A DNA stretch of 64,000 nucleotides from Ruegeria sp. AD91A (GCF_003443535.1 NZ_CP031946.1:1798001-1862000); one strand, 5' to 3'. Counted from the first letter of the stretch, positions 9,316 to 18,713 are shown. Notes: generated by a model not told the origin, from the letters alone. Numbers and translations are program-made.

Positions 9316-10225
9316 CTTTTTGCATCGCCGTAAGCATCTTGTCGCGTTGCGCTGATAACTCTTCGGTACTTTGCCCTTGAGTTTGATCGTTAATGCCATC
9401 GACCAGTTTATTGATGACATCTTCATCAAGACGAGGGTTGCCCAGGTCGTCCCACCAGCCATTGAATGTGTCCTTGAAATGGTCACAGAAGGCCCGCAGA
9501 CCGCCGTCGCCTGCACCCAGGTGGAAAAGCGTCGTCGGACCCATCGCGGCCCACCGCAATCCCGGGCCGGCCCACATCGCTTTATCGATGTCTTCGACAC
9601 TGGCAACGCCTTCAATCGCCATATGGACGGCCTCGCGCCATACTGCAGCTTGTAAGCGGTTTGCGACGTGTCCGGGCATGCCCTTCTTGATCCGGATCGT
9701 GACTTTACCCAGATCTTCGTAGAACGTCTCTGTTCGGTTCAGAACATCTGAACCGGTGGCGTCGTTCGCCGTCAACTCGACCAGCGGAATGAGATGTGGC
9801 GGGTTGAACGGATGACCTAAGATGAGCTTACTCGGATCGCCCCATCCCTGTTGGAGAGCCTCGAGTGTTAGGCCGGATGTTGAGCTTGAAACTATTGCAT
9901 CAGCGCTCAACTCTGGCTCAATTTCCGCATAGGTGGAATGTTTGATCGGCAACCGCTCCGGCACATTCTCCTGAATGAACTGCGCGTTTCGCACGGCCTC
10001 AGCTGCGGTCGGTGCAAAGGTGATCGCATCTCGGGTGGCGTGGCCAACTTGGCCCAATTCTTCCAACGCAGGCCACGCCTTTTCAATGTATTTACGGACG
10101 GATGCCTCAGCGTTCGGATCGGGATCAAATACAGTCACACTGCGACCCGACGCGAGAAACAGCGCTGCCCAGCTTGCCCCGATGACACCGGCTCCGAGAA
10201 TGGCTGTTCTTTCGATTTCCGACAT
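9293..10225 (-). CDS. L-carnitine dehydrogenase-like 3-hydroxyacyl-CoA dehydrogenase family protein
   Basis: 310 aa. The N-terminal Rossmann domain begins AILGAGVIGASWAALFLASG; then come ENVPERLPIK, SSSTSGLT and GHPFNPPHLIPLVE of the 3-hydroxyacyl-CoA dehydrogenase fold. The C-terminal GPGLRWAAMGPTTLFHL segment matches the pattern of L-carnitine dehydrogenases rather than acyl-CoA enzymes. The expected reaction is NAD-dependent oxidation of a beta-hydroxyl group, for carnitine giving 3-dehydrocarnitine. It is the last gene of the operon; its start overlaps the stop of the upstream SDR gene (TGATG). The neighbouring BKACE is the enzyme that would cleave such a beta-keto acid. The exact substrate is inferred. 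Confidence 0.72.
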   Translation of the reverse strand: MSEIERTAILGAGVIGASWAALFLASGRSVTVFDPDPNAEASVRKYIEKAWPALEELGQVGHATRDAITFAPTAAEAVRNAQFIQENVPERLPIKHSTYAEIEPELSADAIVSSSTSGLTLEALQQGWGDPSKLILGHPFNPPHLIPLVELTANDATGSDVLNRTETFYEDLGKVTIRIKKGMPGHVANRLQAAVWREAVHMAIEGVASVEDIDKAMWAGPGLRWAAMGPTTLFHLGAGDGGLRAFCDHFKDTFNGWWDDLGNPRLDEDVINKLVDGINDQTQGQSTEELSAQRDKMLTAMQKATQHLRT

Positions 10226-10965
10226 CAGAACAGTCCCGGATTCAGGGGGGAGGCCGCAGTCATACCACCGTCCACAGTGAACAGTTGGCCAGTCGCAAAA
10301 GACGACTCGTCAGAAGCTAGCCAAACAGCCATCGCAGCAATGTCTGCGGGCTTACCAAAGCGTTTGACCGCATGGCGTGCCAGCGCGTCTGATCTAGCCT
10401 TTTCCGGGTCATGGGCGAGTTCGAATGCTGCGTCCAGCATGCCCGTCTCAATCCATCCCGGGCAGATCGCATTACAGCGAACCGCTGGTCCATGGTCCAC
10501 TGCGATAGAGCGTGTGAGCCCATGCACAAACGCTTTTGACGCATTGTAGAGCGCCATCGACGGGTCCGCGGCATTGCCCGAGATCGACCCGATGTTGATG
10601 ATCGAGCCACCTTGCGACATTTCTGGAATGAAGGCGCGACAACAGTTAAAAACGCCTCGCGCATTTACGCCCATCACCAAGTCCCAATCCGCGTCCGAGC
10701 TTTCGGTAACAGTTTTTTCGACCTGAACGCCGGCGTTGTTTACAAGGATATCAGTCCCACCGACTATACTGACGATCTCTGCAACCGCTTCGGCGTCGGA
10801 CACATCCAGTGTGTACCAAACAACATTTTCCGGCAGATCATCGGGTTGAGGGCCGCGCCCGCAGGTAGTGACAGCGGTCCCTTCAGCCAAGAACGCCTCA
10901 ACAATACCCCGCCCAATGCCCTGCTTGCCGCCTGTGACAAAGGCGCGTTTTCCAGCCAACCGCAT
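10225..10965 (-). CDS. Short-chain dehydrogenase/reductase
   Basis: 246 aa classical SDR. The NAD(P) motif is TGGKQGIGRGI, followed by NNAGV, the Ser of the catalytic set in INIGSISGNAAD, YNASK (Tyr and Lys) and the PGWIETGM loop. The DV dipeptide at the end of the beta-3 region (TLDVSD) is usual. It oxidises or reduces an alcohol/ketone of unknown identity. Start and stop overlap both neighbours by TGATG, so it is coupled to the aldehyde dehydrogenase and the carnitine-dehydrogenase-like genes. Confidence 0.85.
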   Translation of the reverse strand: MRLAGKRAFVTGGKQGIGRGIVEAFLAEGTAVTTCGRGPQPDDLPENVVWYTLDVSDAEAVAEIVSIVGGTDILVNNAGVQVEKTVTESSDADWDLVMGVNARGVFNCCRAFIPEMSQGGSIINIGSISGNAADPSMALYNASKAFVHGLTRSIAVDHGPAVRCNAICPGWIETGMLDAAFELAHDPEKARSDALARHAVKRFGKPADIAAMAVWLASDESSFATGQLFTVDGGMTAASPLNPGLF

Positions 10966-12383
10966 CAGTGTGCCACCATGACATGACGGATCGCAGTATA
11001 AGCGTCCAATGCATAGACCGACATATCACTGCCTGTTCCCGAGCCTTTCATCGCGGCCCATGGCATCTCGGGCGTCGCAACCCCATGCGTGTTTACCCAG
11101 GTGAATCCATAGCGCAACTTGGACGTCATTTGCATTGCTCTCCCAACATCTCGTGTCCAAACCGATGAGGCCAACCCGTAAGGTCCGTTGTTGGCGATCT
11201 TCAACGCATCTTCTGCCTCGGAAAAACGAGAGACAGTTACAACAGGTCCAAAGACCTCGTTGCAGGCAATCTCTGCAGTGTTGTCGACATTGGCAATGAC
11301 TGTCGGCTGGTAGAAAAAGCCGTCTTCTTCGCCAGACGCCCCACCGGAAACGATTTCAGAGCTGCAGCGTGCGCGATCGACAAAACCAGCCACACGATCC
11401 CGCTGTGCCGCAGAGACAAGCGGGCCCATTTCCGTTCCTTCAGCTTTCGGCGCACCAGTCTGGATCTGGCCAACCTGATCGGCAATCGCGGCCACAAGTT
11501 TGTCGTAAACACTGTCTGCAACCATCACGCGGCATGGCTGTGCGCAGTCCTGACCGGCATTGAAGTAGCTGCCATATCGGATCGTCTCGGCCACAGCATC
11601 GAGATCAGCATCATCAAAGACAATGACCGGCGCCTTGCCGCCCAATTCCAGATGAACGTGTTTAATTTTCTGGGAAGCAGCCCGCATTGCAGCCATGCCT
11701 GTCGCCGGAGAACCCGTAACACTGATCCCTTCCATCTGTGGGCTGTTCATCAGGGTATTTCCCACGCCGGGCCCGCGACCATGGATCACGTTTAGCACGC
11801 CTTTTGGCAGAACACCTTGTAACAATTCTGCAAGTCGCAAAGTAGATAGCGGCGTGATCTCGGAAGGTTTCAATACCACCGAACATCCTGCCGCAATTGG
11901 TGCGGCAATCTTCCAGGACGCCATCATCAGCGGATAGTTCCACGGCGCTATGGCCGCGACAGGGCCAATGGGGTCGCGCCGGATCATCGAGGTATGACCC
12001 GCGACATACTCTCCAGAGGCAGACCCCATCATGGTGCGCGCAGCCCCGGCGAAAAAGCGAAAGACATCGATCGTCAGCGGCATTTCGTCATCATGAGCCG
12101 ATGGCCAGGGTTTTCCCACATCCAGGCTCTCAAGTTCTGCCAACTCCTGGCCGTTCGCCTCGATAACTTCAGCTATGTGAAGCAATATCGCAGCGCGTTC
12201 CGCGGGGGTCGTACCCGAAAAGGTCTCAAATGCCTCTGCCGAACCGCGCACTGCCGCCTCGGTCTGTGCATCGCCGGCCTCTTTTACTGTGCAGATGATT
12301 TCGCCTGTTGCAGGGTTCAGGATTTCCAACGCCTCTTCGGTACCTTCGACCAATTCGCCATTGATCAACATTTTCGTCTGCAT
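10965..12383 (-). CDS. Aldehyde dehydrogenase, gamma-aminobutyraldehyde/betaine-aldehyde dehydrogenase type
   Basis: 472 aa, started at the ATG behind GAGGAGACGCTT. Motifs are complete: [19 protein letters not shown], the catalytic Glu in ELGGKAPV, the catalytic Cys in [10 protein letters not shown], and EVFGPVV. Sequence character ([46 protein letters not shown] and RHVMV near the end) is very like E. coli PatD/YdcW, which oxidises gamma-aminobutyraldehyde. A role on a trimethylammonio- or other amino-aldehyde fits the operon; malic semialdehyde from a carnitine-type Rieske reaction is another candidate. Substrate not determinable from sequence. Confidence 0.85.
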   Translation of the reverse strand: MQTKMLINGELVEGTEEALEILNPATGEIICTVKEAGDAQTEAAVRGSAEAFETFSGTTPAERAAILLHIAEVIEANGQELAELESLDVGKPWPSAHDDEMPLTIDVFRFFAGAARTMMGSASGEYVAGHTSMIRRDPIGPVAAIAPWNYPLMMASWKIAAPIAAGCSVVLKPSEITPLSTLRLAELLQGVLPKGVLNVIHGRGPGVGNTLMNSPQMEGISVTGSPATGMAAMRAASQKIKHVHLELGGKAPVIVFDDADLDAVAETIRYGSYFNAGQDCAQPCRVMVADSVYDKLVAAIADQVGQIQTGAPKAEGTEMGPLVSAAQRDRVAGFVDRARCSSEIVSGGASGEEDGFFYQPTVIANVDNTAEIACNEVFGPVVTVSRFSEAEDALKIANNGPYGLASSVWTRDVGRAMQMTSKLRYGFTWVNTHGVATPEMPWAAMKGSGTGSDMSVYALDAYTAIRHVMVAH

Positions 12384-12393
12384 AAGCGTCTCC

Positions 12394-13326
12394 TCAAAAC
12401 CCAACCTGATCGCCGCCTTTTAGTGCGAGCCGCATGCGCGCTTCTGCTGGCGTCGCGACCGTAAGGCCAAGGTTTTCTACGATTGATCGGATGCGCGTAA
12501 CCTGCTCCGCGTTAGATTTGGCCAACTCACCTTTGCCAATGAACAGGCTGTCTTCGAGACCAACCCGAAGGTTTCCGCCGCGCAATGCACTTTGGGTTGC
12601 AAAAGGCATTTGGTAACGGCCAGCGGCAAGGACAGACCATTCGTAATTCTCTGCCCCGAACAGCTTGTCCGCTGTGTTGTGCAGGTGGGTTAGATGGTCT
12701 GCATCCGCGCCAACGCCACCCAAGATGCCGAACACCATCTGAATGAAGAAAGGCGGTTTGATCAGGCCTTGATCCACGAACCATTTGACGTTGTAGAGAT
12801 GTCCAAGATCATAGCATTCGAACTCGAACTTGGTGCCATGATCACCACCGAGTTTTTCAATGGCGTAACGAATTGTTTTGAAGGTGTTGGGAAAGATGAA
12901 GTCCTCTGTCATCTCCAGGAATGGCTGTTCCCAATCATGCTGAAACTCGGTGTATTTCTGCAGCATCGGAAAGATGCCAAAGTTCATAGAACCCATGTTG
13001 AGAGATGCCATCTCTGGGCTAGTCGAAGTTGCGGCCAGCAGGCGCTCATCCATCGACATACCCAAACCGCCGCCGGTAGAGACATTCATCACCACATCAG
13101 TGGACTGTTTGATCACAGGCAGGAACTGCTGAAATAGCTCGGGTCGGGGGTCGGGTTTGCCGGTCTCTGGATGCCGTGCGTGCAAGTGAATGATCGACGC
13201 GCCGGCTTGTGCCGCTTCAATACTTGCTGTCGCGATCTCGGCAGGCGTAATCGGCAGATGTGGTGACATCGACGGCGTATGGATGCCCCCTGTGGGTGCG
13301 CAGGTGATGATGACGGATTTGGGCAT
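12394..13326 (-). CDS. Beta-keto acid cleavage enzyme (BKACE, DUF849 family)
   Basis: 310 aa, begun at the ATG that overlaps the SDR stop. The fold is the Zn-dependent DUF849/Kce TIM barrel: [12 protein letters not shown] at the first strand, the Zn-binding [21 protein letters not shown], and [11 protein letters not shown] near the cofactor site. BKACE enzymes condense a beta-keto acid with acetyl-CoA to give acetoacetate plus a new CoA ester; in carnitine catabolism they turn 3-dehydrocarnitine into betainyl-CoA. Linkage to a carnitine-dehydrogenase-like gene supports that type of reaction. No thioesterase gene is seen beside it. Confidence 0.85.
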   Translation of the reverse strand: MPKSVIITCAPTGGIHTPSMSPHLPITPAEIATASIEAAQAGASIIHLHARHPETGKPDPRPELFQQFLPVIKQSTDVVMNVSTGGGLGMSMDERLLAATSTSPEMASLNMGSMNFGIFPMLQKYTEFQHDWEQPFLEMTEDFIFPNTFKTIRYAIEKLGGDHGTKFEFECYDLGHLYNVKWFVDQGLIKPPFFIQMVFGILGGVGADADHLTHLHNTADKLFGAENYEWSVLAAGRYQMPFATQSALRGGNLRVGLEDSLFIGKGELAKSNAEQVTRIRSIVENLGLTVATPAEARMRLALKGGDQVGF

Positions 13327-14120
13327 CAGAGCTTCATCTGCTGCACTTGTGCAGACAGCCCCCCGTCCAGAACCCACAACTGGCCAGAGGCATACCGTGC
13401 TTCGTCGGAAGCAAGCCAGTTAACCAGGTTTGCAATGTCCTGTGGCGTCCCGTAGGTGCGCGTCGGATGAACATCGCGCACGGCCTGTTGCAGCGTTTCA
13501 ATATTGCCGCCGGCGCCACCAGATCCATCTCCGTTGAAGAAGCTCTGCAGCATTGGGGTATCGATATAGCCGGGGCAGATGGCGTTTACGCGGATACCTT
13601 CGGGGCCATGATCGCAAGCCATTGCGCGGGTCAAAGCGTGTACTGCACCTTTGGTTGCGCAATAGGCCGCAAGGCCCGGATCAGCGATGAACCCATCGTA
13701 GGAGCCAAAATTGATGAGGCTTGCGCTATTCCCTGTCTTCGCCGCTTCGCGCATCAACGGGATGGCATATTTCGAGGTCAGGAACGTGCCCGTGGAATTA
13801 ACCGCAAAGCTTTGGTTCCATTCCTCCAGCGTGGTCTCTTCAACCGTTTTTTCGATCTCGATCCCGGCCGCGTTTACTAAGATGTCCAACTTTCCTTGTG
13901 TGGCGCGCACATGATCCATCGCCGCAACCGAGTCTGCCTCTTGAGTCACATCCAGCTTAACAAAATGACTGCCATCTTCGTCGTGCTGGTCTAACGATCC
14001 TTCCGGTGTGAGGTCAGCTGCAAATACTGTTGCCCCTTCTTTTAGGAACCGCGCGACAATTGCACGCCCGATGCCACCGCGCGCGCCGGTCACAAGGGCA
14101 ATTTTTCCGTTCAGCATCAT
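13326..14120 (-). CDS. Short-chain dehydrogenase/reductase
   Basis: 264 aa, with two adjacent ATG codons at the start. Motifs: TGARGGIGRAI, DILVNAAG, the Ser in NFGSYDGFIAD, YCATK and PGYIDTPM. It is a second classical SDR, distinct from the one downstream (it carries a Gly-rich insertion GDGSGGAGG after PMLQSF). It starts 5 bases after the sulfatase stop and its own stop overlaps the BKACE start. A dehydrogenase step on a hydroxylated intermediate is likely; the substrate is unknown. Confidence 0.84.
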   Translation of the reverse strand: MMLNGKIALVTGARGGIGRAIVARFLKEGATVFAADLTPEGSLDQHDEDGSHFVKLDVTQEADSVAAMDHVRATQGKLDILVNAAGIEIEKTVEETTLEEWNQSFAVNSTGTFLTSKYAIPLMREAAKTGNSASLINFGSYDGFIADPGLAAYCATKGAVHALTRAMACDHGPEGIRVNAICPGYIDTPMLQSFFNGDGSGGAGGNIETLQQAVRDVHPTRTYGTPQDIANLVNWLASDEARYASGQLWVLDGGLSAQVQQMKL

Positions 14121-14125
14121 TGGCT

Positions 14126-15652
14126 TCAATCCTTCAAAGGCGGATAGCGGTAGCGACTCGCGGCCACCGTCCAATCCAAGTTGTTGCGGACATATTGCTG
14201 ACTTGCATCAGATGGTGGGTTGTAATCCCATGGCTCGCTGGCACCTGCTTCCATCGCGGCATGTAACGCGCGGCGTGATCTCTGCGTGGCGATAATCTTC
14301 TTTCGCAATTCACTACCGTCCCACCGTTCCGCGACTTCGGCTGCAAAGCGGGCTGCCGGGTCAGCATAGTCAGGGTCTGTGGCAACATTTTTTGTTTCCA
14401 GCGGGTCAGCGTTTAGGTCGTAGAGCTGCGGCGGGTCGCTGTCACAATGAATGTATTTTAAAGGGCCGCGCCGGATCATGATTACGGGATAGCCCGTCAT
14501 CTCAGCGCAATACTCACCGATGGCTTCATCAACTGGGTCGTATTCGCCACGGGCCAAAGGCATTAGACTGCGGCCGTCGATCGGTTCTCCGATCATCGTC
14601 TCATTACCGCCGCCGATATCGATAAAGGTCGGCAGCAAATCAACCAGTGACACTGCATTCTGCGTTGTCCCCACTACAACGCCCGGCCCGGCCATGACCA
14701 GTGGAACGCGCGCAGAGTGTTCAAAGAAATTCATTTTATACCACAGCCCACGTTCGCCCAGCATGTCGCCGTGATCCGCAGTTACAAACACTATGGTGTT
14801 GTCCAACTCGCCCATCTCTTCGAGGGTCTGAATCAGCTCTCCGATCTTGCTGTCGAAGTAGCTGACATTGGCCAGATAAGCATGACGCGCGCGACGGATT
14901 TCCTCGTCGGTGAGCGGCACATATGATGCTTCGATCCCATCCATCAATCGACGCGAGAACGGGTCCTGATCCTCTGTCGCGGGTGTAAAGGACGGCATGT
15001 CGATCTCATCGTCCGAATAGAGATTCCACCATTCGGGCCGCGCAACGTAAGGATCATGCGGGTGAATGAAGCTTACCACCATCGCAAAGGGCGCACTTTT
15101 CCCACGTGCTTTGTCTCGGGCGACATCAAAGAGCCAGCGTTTGGCGGCAAAGCCAACTTCATCGTCATAGTCAATCTGGAAGGTCGCATGGGCCAAACCG
15201 CTTTCCTTGACGGTCTGCATATTATGATACCACTTATCGATCCGCTCATCAGGCGCTTCCCAATCCGGGGTCCATGCGAAATCTGCGGGGTAGATATCGG
15301 TTGTTACCCTGTCTTCGAACCCATGCATTTGATCTGGGCCTACGAAGTGCATCTTGCCTGAAAGGCAGGTCCTGTAGCCTAGCGATTTAAGGTAATGCGC
15401 AAATGTCGGCACCGAGGCTCTGAACTCGGATGCATTGTCGTAAGCTGCAATGCGGCTGATGTGCTGGCCCGACATAAAAGCAAACCGTGAAGGTGCGCAG
15501 AGTGGAGAATTGCAGTAAGCCGCATCAAAGCGCATGCCGCGCGCGGCCAACGCATCAAGGTGGGGTGTCTTGGCAACCTTGTGCCCGTATGCCCCAGTAA
15601 AGTGCGGTGCCAATTGGTCCGCCATTATCACGAGGATGTTTGGCCGCGTCAC
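14126..15652 (-). CDS. Choline-sulfatase-like sulfatase (BetC type)
   Basis: 508 aa type I sulfatase. The N-terminal NILVIMADQ holds metal ligands, and LCAPSR is the C-x-P-S-R motif whose Cys becomes formylglycine. CLSGKMHFVGPDQMHGFE, IHPHDPYVARPE and TADHGDMLGERGLWYK are all strongly BetC-like. The C-terminal segment WDYNPPSDASQQYVRNN is the choline-sulfatase tail domain. It would release sulfate from choline-O-sulfate or a similar ester. The start is GTG, overlapping the Rieske gene stop as GTGA, so it is firmly within this operon and not in a betABC cluster. No signal peptide, so the enzyme is cytoplasmic. The ester cleaved may differ from choline sulfate given the neighbours. Confidence 0.85.
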   Translation of the reverse strand: MTRPNILVIMADQLAPHFTGAYGHKVAKTPHLDALAARGMRFDAAYCNSPLCAPSRFAFMSGQHISRIAAYDNASEFRASVPTFAHYLKSLGYRTCLSGKMHFVGPDQMHGFEDRVTTDIYPADFAWTPDWEAPDERIDKWYHNMQTVKESGLAHATFQIDYDDEVGFAAKRWLFDVARDKARGKSAPFAMVVSFIHPHDPYVARPEWWNLYSDDEIDMPSFTPATEDQDPFSRRLMDGIEASYVPLTDEEIRRARHAYLANVSYFDSKIGELIQTLEEMGELDNTIVFVTADHGDMLGERGLWYKMNFFEHSARVPLVMAGPGVVVGTTQNAVSLVDLLPTFIDIGGGNETMIGEPIDGRSLMPLARGEYDPVDEAIGEYCAEMTGYPVIMIRRGPLKYIHCDSDPPQLYDLNADPLETKNVATDPDYADPAARFAAEVAERWDGSELRKKIIATQRSRRALHAAMEAGASEPWDYNPPSDASQQYVRNNLDWTVAASRYRYPPLKD

Positions 15653-16770
15653 GCAACACCTTTTGCGTAAGCATCCAGGACTAGGCCATGGAAGTGATGT
15701 ACGGCGTGCTCGGACTTGCCGGAACCATCCGGGTCATTGACGATCCGACCTTGGGTGAACGCAGGTGTGTTCATCCCGCGCTGCACACTTTCGACAAGGC
15801 TGATATCTTCGACCTGAAGAACTTCGTCCAGATAACGAATTGCGTCCAACTCCATCGCGTCGGGTTCCGGCGTCTCAAGGAAGAAGTCATAAGTTTCAAG
15901 CGTCCGATCTGGCCCAACTGGGATGATGTTCAACACGATCATGCTTGACCGTCCCGGATACCGCATCAGGCAGGTCGTCGGATAGAGCCACCAAACCGCA
16001 TGGGTTTTCACCGTGGCATTCGACACGTCATAAGCGGAATTCGGACTTGTGCCCGCGTCAGCCATATGGCTGGAGTAAATGCCGTAGGTCGTAACCTTGT
16101 AGGTGTCCATATCAACGAGGTCACAAAAATCCTTGTGCGCTGTAGGACAGTGATAGCACTCTAGGAAGTTGTCCACGACGTTCTTCCAGTTGGATTTGAT
16201 GTCATAGGTCAGACGATGGCCAAAAGTGAGTTGATCCACATCCGGCGCCCAATGGCGCACTTCGGTTTCCAAGTTGCCGGATTGTTCTGACAAAGAAGCT
16301 GCCATTGGATCCAAATTGACGAAAACAAAGCCGCAAAATTCCTCGACCTGCACTCCATCGAGACAAATCTCGTCTTTCCTGAAATCTTCGAGGTTTTCGG
16401 TATGTGGTGCACGGGCCAATTGCCCATCAAGTTTATAGACCCAAGCATGATAGGGGCACATGATCCGCGTTGTATTGCCTTCGCCCGACAGCAATTCATG
16501 CGCACGGTGTTTGCAGACATTATAAAAGGCACGAAGCTTACCCTCTTTATCACGCACGACTGCAATGGGTTGGCCGGCAATATCCACTGTTACATAAGAT
16601 CCCGGCTCACGTGTTTTCTCGACATGACATACCCACTGCCAAGTTTTGGAGAGGATGGCGCAAAGGTCTGCGTCAAACCACTTGCTCTCGGTATAGGCAG
16701 CAGCCTGCAATGAGCTGGAGCGCGATGGATCAGCATGATAGCCAAAGAAAATTGTATCTGAATCAGTCAT
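15649..16770 (-). CDS. Rieske non-haem iron oxygenase, quaternary-ammonium type
   Basis: 373 aa oxygenase alpha subunit. The Rieske [2Fe-2S] ligands are in CKHRAHELL and MCPYHAW (C-x-H and C-x2-H). The mononuclear iron region reads DNFLECYHCPTAH, giving the two His ligands; the residue three before the first His is Glu, where most Rieske oxygenases have the bridging Asp. Glu is also found in carnitine monooxygenase CntA/YeaW and related betaine/stachydrine demethylases, so the substrate is probably a quaternary amine. No reductase gene is in the window next to it, so electrons must come from elsewhere. It is the first gene of the tightly coupled operon. Confidence 0.85.
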   Translation of the reverse strand: MTDSDTIFFGYHADPSRSSSLQAAAYTESKWFDADLCAILSKTWQWVCHVEKTREPGSYVTVDIAGQPIAVVRDKEGKLRAFYNVCKHRAHELLSGEGNTTRIMCPYHAWVYKLDGQLARAPHTENLEDFRKDEICLDGVQVEEFCGFVFVNLDPMAASLSEQSGNLETEVRHWAPDVDQLTFGHRLTYDIKSNWKNVVDNFLECYHCPTAHKDFCDLVDMDTYKVTTYGIYSSHMADAGTSPNSAYDVSNATVKTHAVWWLYPTTCLMRYPGRSSMIVLNIIPVGPDRTLETYDFFLETPEPDAMELDAIRYLDEVLQVEDISLVESVQRGMNTPAFTQGRIVNDPDGSGKSEHAVHHFHGLVLDAYAKGVA

Positions 16771-17153
16771 GATTGCGTCTCCGATGTTAGGTTAAACCTA
16801 TTTCAAGTGGGATTCGGAGCTATGTTTTATCAGCCGCTAGTTTGATTATTTTCGCCAAGCATTTGGCTTTCGGGGACACCGTATTATTCCATCAGCATTG
16901 CATTTAGCTGACAAGCGAATGCTGCGTACTTGCCTGCACTTGTTCAGCGGTCATTCGTGCACATTGCAGCAATCGGCAAAATGGGCTCACTGCAGTCTTT
17001 CGCTGCACTCGGCGTGAACGAGTTCTACGCGGACAAAGCTGCAATTTCACCGCCGTTTGAACCATCGCAAAGTCTTTTCACAGCATCAACTTATACCGAT
17101 CCACACATTGCACCCCTAGTCTCATCTGCTCTTCAGGTTCCGTGTCACAATAC
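16771..17153. promoter_or_regulatory. Promoter region between the ThDP enzyme and the Rieske-led operon
   Basis: 383 bases without a convincing gene; frames here lack ribosome sites. It should contain the promoter of the Rieske-led operon. A perfect inverted repeat, TAGGTT-A-AACCTA, lies at 16788-16800, only 18 bases upstream of the Rieske ATG, where a repressor or activator could bind. The part between 16800 and 16880 is AT-rich. The GlxA-type regulator is the natural candidate ligand, but that is inference. Confidence 0.5.
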
Positions 17154-18713
17154 TCATGCTGGCGGGGGACACACAACTTCGATCAGAGATGGCCCGTCGC
17201 TGGAGAGACCGGCAGAGAGCGCCTTCGCAAAGCTGTCCATGTCATCTGTGCGTGTCCCAGGAACACCGTGGCCTTTCGCCAGAGAAACCCAGTCCAGTGT
17301 CGGGTTCTCCACGTCAAACATAGCCTGAGCATTCTGACCATAGCTCGCTACACCGACATTTGTGAGTTCATCCCGCAGAATTTGATACCCGCGGTTTGCA
17401 AATACGATCACCGTGACGTCGAGATTTTCCCGCGCCATAGTCCACAGTGATTGTAGCGTGTACATGGCCGACCCATCCCCAGTCAGTGCTATGACTTTTC
17501 GGTCCGGGCAGGCGGTGGCCGCACCCGTTGCGCAAGGCAAACACAGCCCAATCGCTCCGCCGGTGCCAGCAAGCAGATCATGCGGGCGAGCGGTGGCTGT
17601 CGGTGGAATGACGTAAAACCCGGACGTCACGGATTCATTGCAGATGATCGCATTTTCCGGGATCAATGCTGCCAACGCCAAACCAACTTTTTCGAGGGTT
17701 AACTGCCCGCTGGGAACGTCCGGCAGATCGAGCGGATGGGTTTCTGCCACCGTTTTGCTTGTGACCCCAACCGCGTCGGCGAGCGCTTGCAGCGCCCATT
17801 CGATATCATCTGTGGGCGTGCACAAGTCCGTAATGGGGCAATACGGCGGTTCGGGCACGCTCGGTTTCCCGGGATAGGCAAAAAAGGCGACTGGCCTGTC
17901 TGTGCCAAGCAGAGTGATCGAAGACGTTGCTTCAAGCTGAGCGATCTTGGGCGATATCGGATAGACCAGTTGGTCTAGCTTTGCTGTTCCTGCGCCTTTG
18001 GAAATGCGCGGTATCAGAGTATCGGCCAACAACCGGCACCCTGTCGCGGCAGAAATTTTTCCAGCCAGTCCACGCTGCAGCCCAAACAGGGCTGATCCGC
18101 CAATCATCAGCGCGGCGTTCGGCGTCACAAGACGGGCTGCCGCGGCCTCTATGTCGCCTATTGACGGTCGATGGAGGTTTCCTCCGATGTCCAAAAGGTT
18201 TGCCGCTGCGTTCGCTTCGTTCCAAGCTGTGTCGGCAGGCAAGACAAGCGTCGCGACCCGGCCGTTTTGCGACCGGGCGGCCTGAACCGCAGCCGCTCCA
18301 TTCATAGCCACGTCGGTGGAATTGGATGACACGCGCGTCCAATGACTGACCGCTTGGCTGATACCGAGGATGTCTCCCTTCAATGGGCTTTCGTACCGGA
18401 GGTGATGCGTTGCGTGATCACCCACGATGTTCACGATCCCGGACCCCGCTTTCCTGGCATTGTGCAGATTGGCAAATGCGTTGCCAAAGCCAGGCGCAAG
18501 ATGCAGCAGCGTACCCGCAACATCACGTTTCATGCGAAAAAACCCATCCGCCGCACCCGTTGTTCCGCCTTCAAACAGGCAAAGAATGCAATTCATCTCC
18601 GGGTGTTCATCCAAGGCAGCAACAAAGTGCATTTCCGAGGTGCCGGGATTTGCGAAGACTGTATCCACGCCATTGTTCAAAAGGGTTTTTACGAGTGATT
18701 GAGCGCCGTTCAT
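17154..18713 (-). CDS. Thiamine-diphosphate enzyme, acetolactate synthase/benzoylformate decarboxylase-like
   Basis: 519 aa with the three-domain ThDP layout. The N-terminal PYR domain opens GAQSLVKTLLNNGVDTVFANPGTSE and has the catalytic-type Glu in LFEGGTTGAADGF. The C-terminal domain has the ThDP/Mg motif GDGS followed about 27 residues on by Asn in FANRGYQI. The N-terminal part is like the PQQ-independent IlvX/MdlC-like proteins often annotated as acetolactate synthase large subunit, not biosynthetic IlvB. It should decarboxylate or carboligate a 2-keto acid. It lies on the same strand upstream of the Rieske operon, 383 bases away, so joint function is plausible but not proved. Confidence 0.75.
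   Translation of the reverse strand: MNGAQSLVKTLLNNGVDTVFANPGTSEMHFVAALDEHPEMNCILCLFEGGTTGAADGFFRMKRDVAGTLLHLAPGFGNAFANLHNARKAGSGIVNIVGDHATHHLRYESPLKGDILGISQAVSHWTRVSSNSTDVAMNGAAAVQAARSQNGRVATLVLPADTAWNEANAAANLLDIGGNLHRPSIGDIEAAAARLVTPNAALMIGGSALFGLQRGLAGKISAATGCRLLADTLIPRISKGAGTAKLDQLVYPISPKIAQLEATSSITLLGTDRPVAFFAYPGKPSVPEPPYCPITDLCTPTDDIEWALQALADAVGVTSKTVAETHPLDLPDVPSGQLTLEKVGLALAALIPENAIICNESVTSGFYVIPPTATARPHDLLAGTGGAIGLCLPCATGAATACPDRKVIALTGDGSAMYTLQSLWTMARENLDVTVIVFANRGYQILRDELTNVGVASYGQNAQAMFDVENPTLDWVSLAKGHGVPGTRTDDMDSFAKALSAGLSSDGPSLIEVVCPPPA

Noticed and set aside
16930..17328. 132-codon frame before and across the ThDP gene end
   Set aside because: It overlaps the ThDP gene on the other strand and has no ribosome site.
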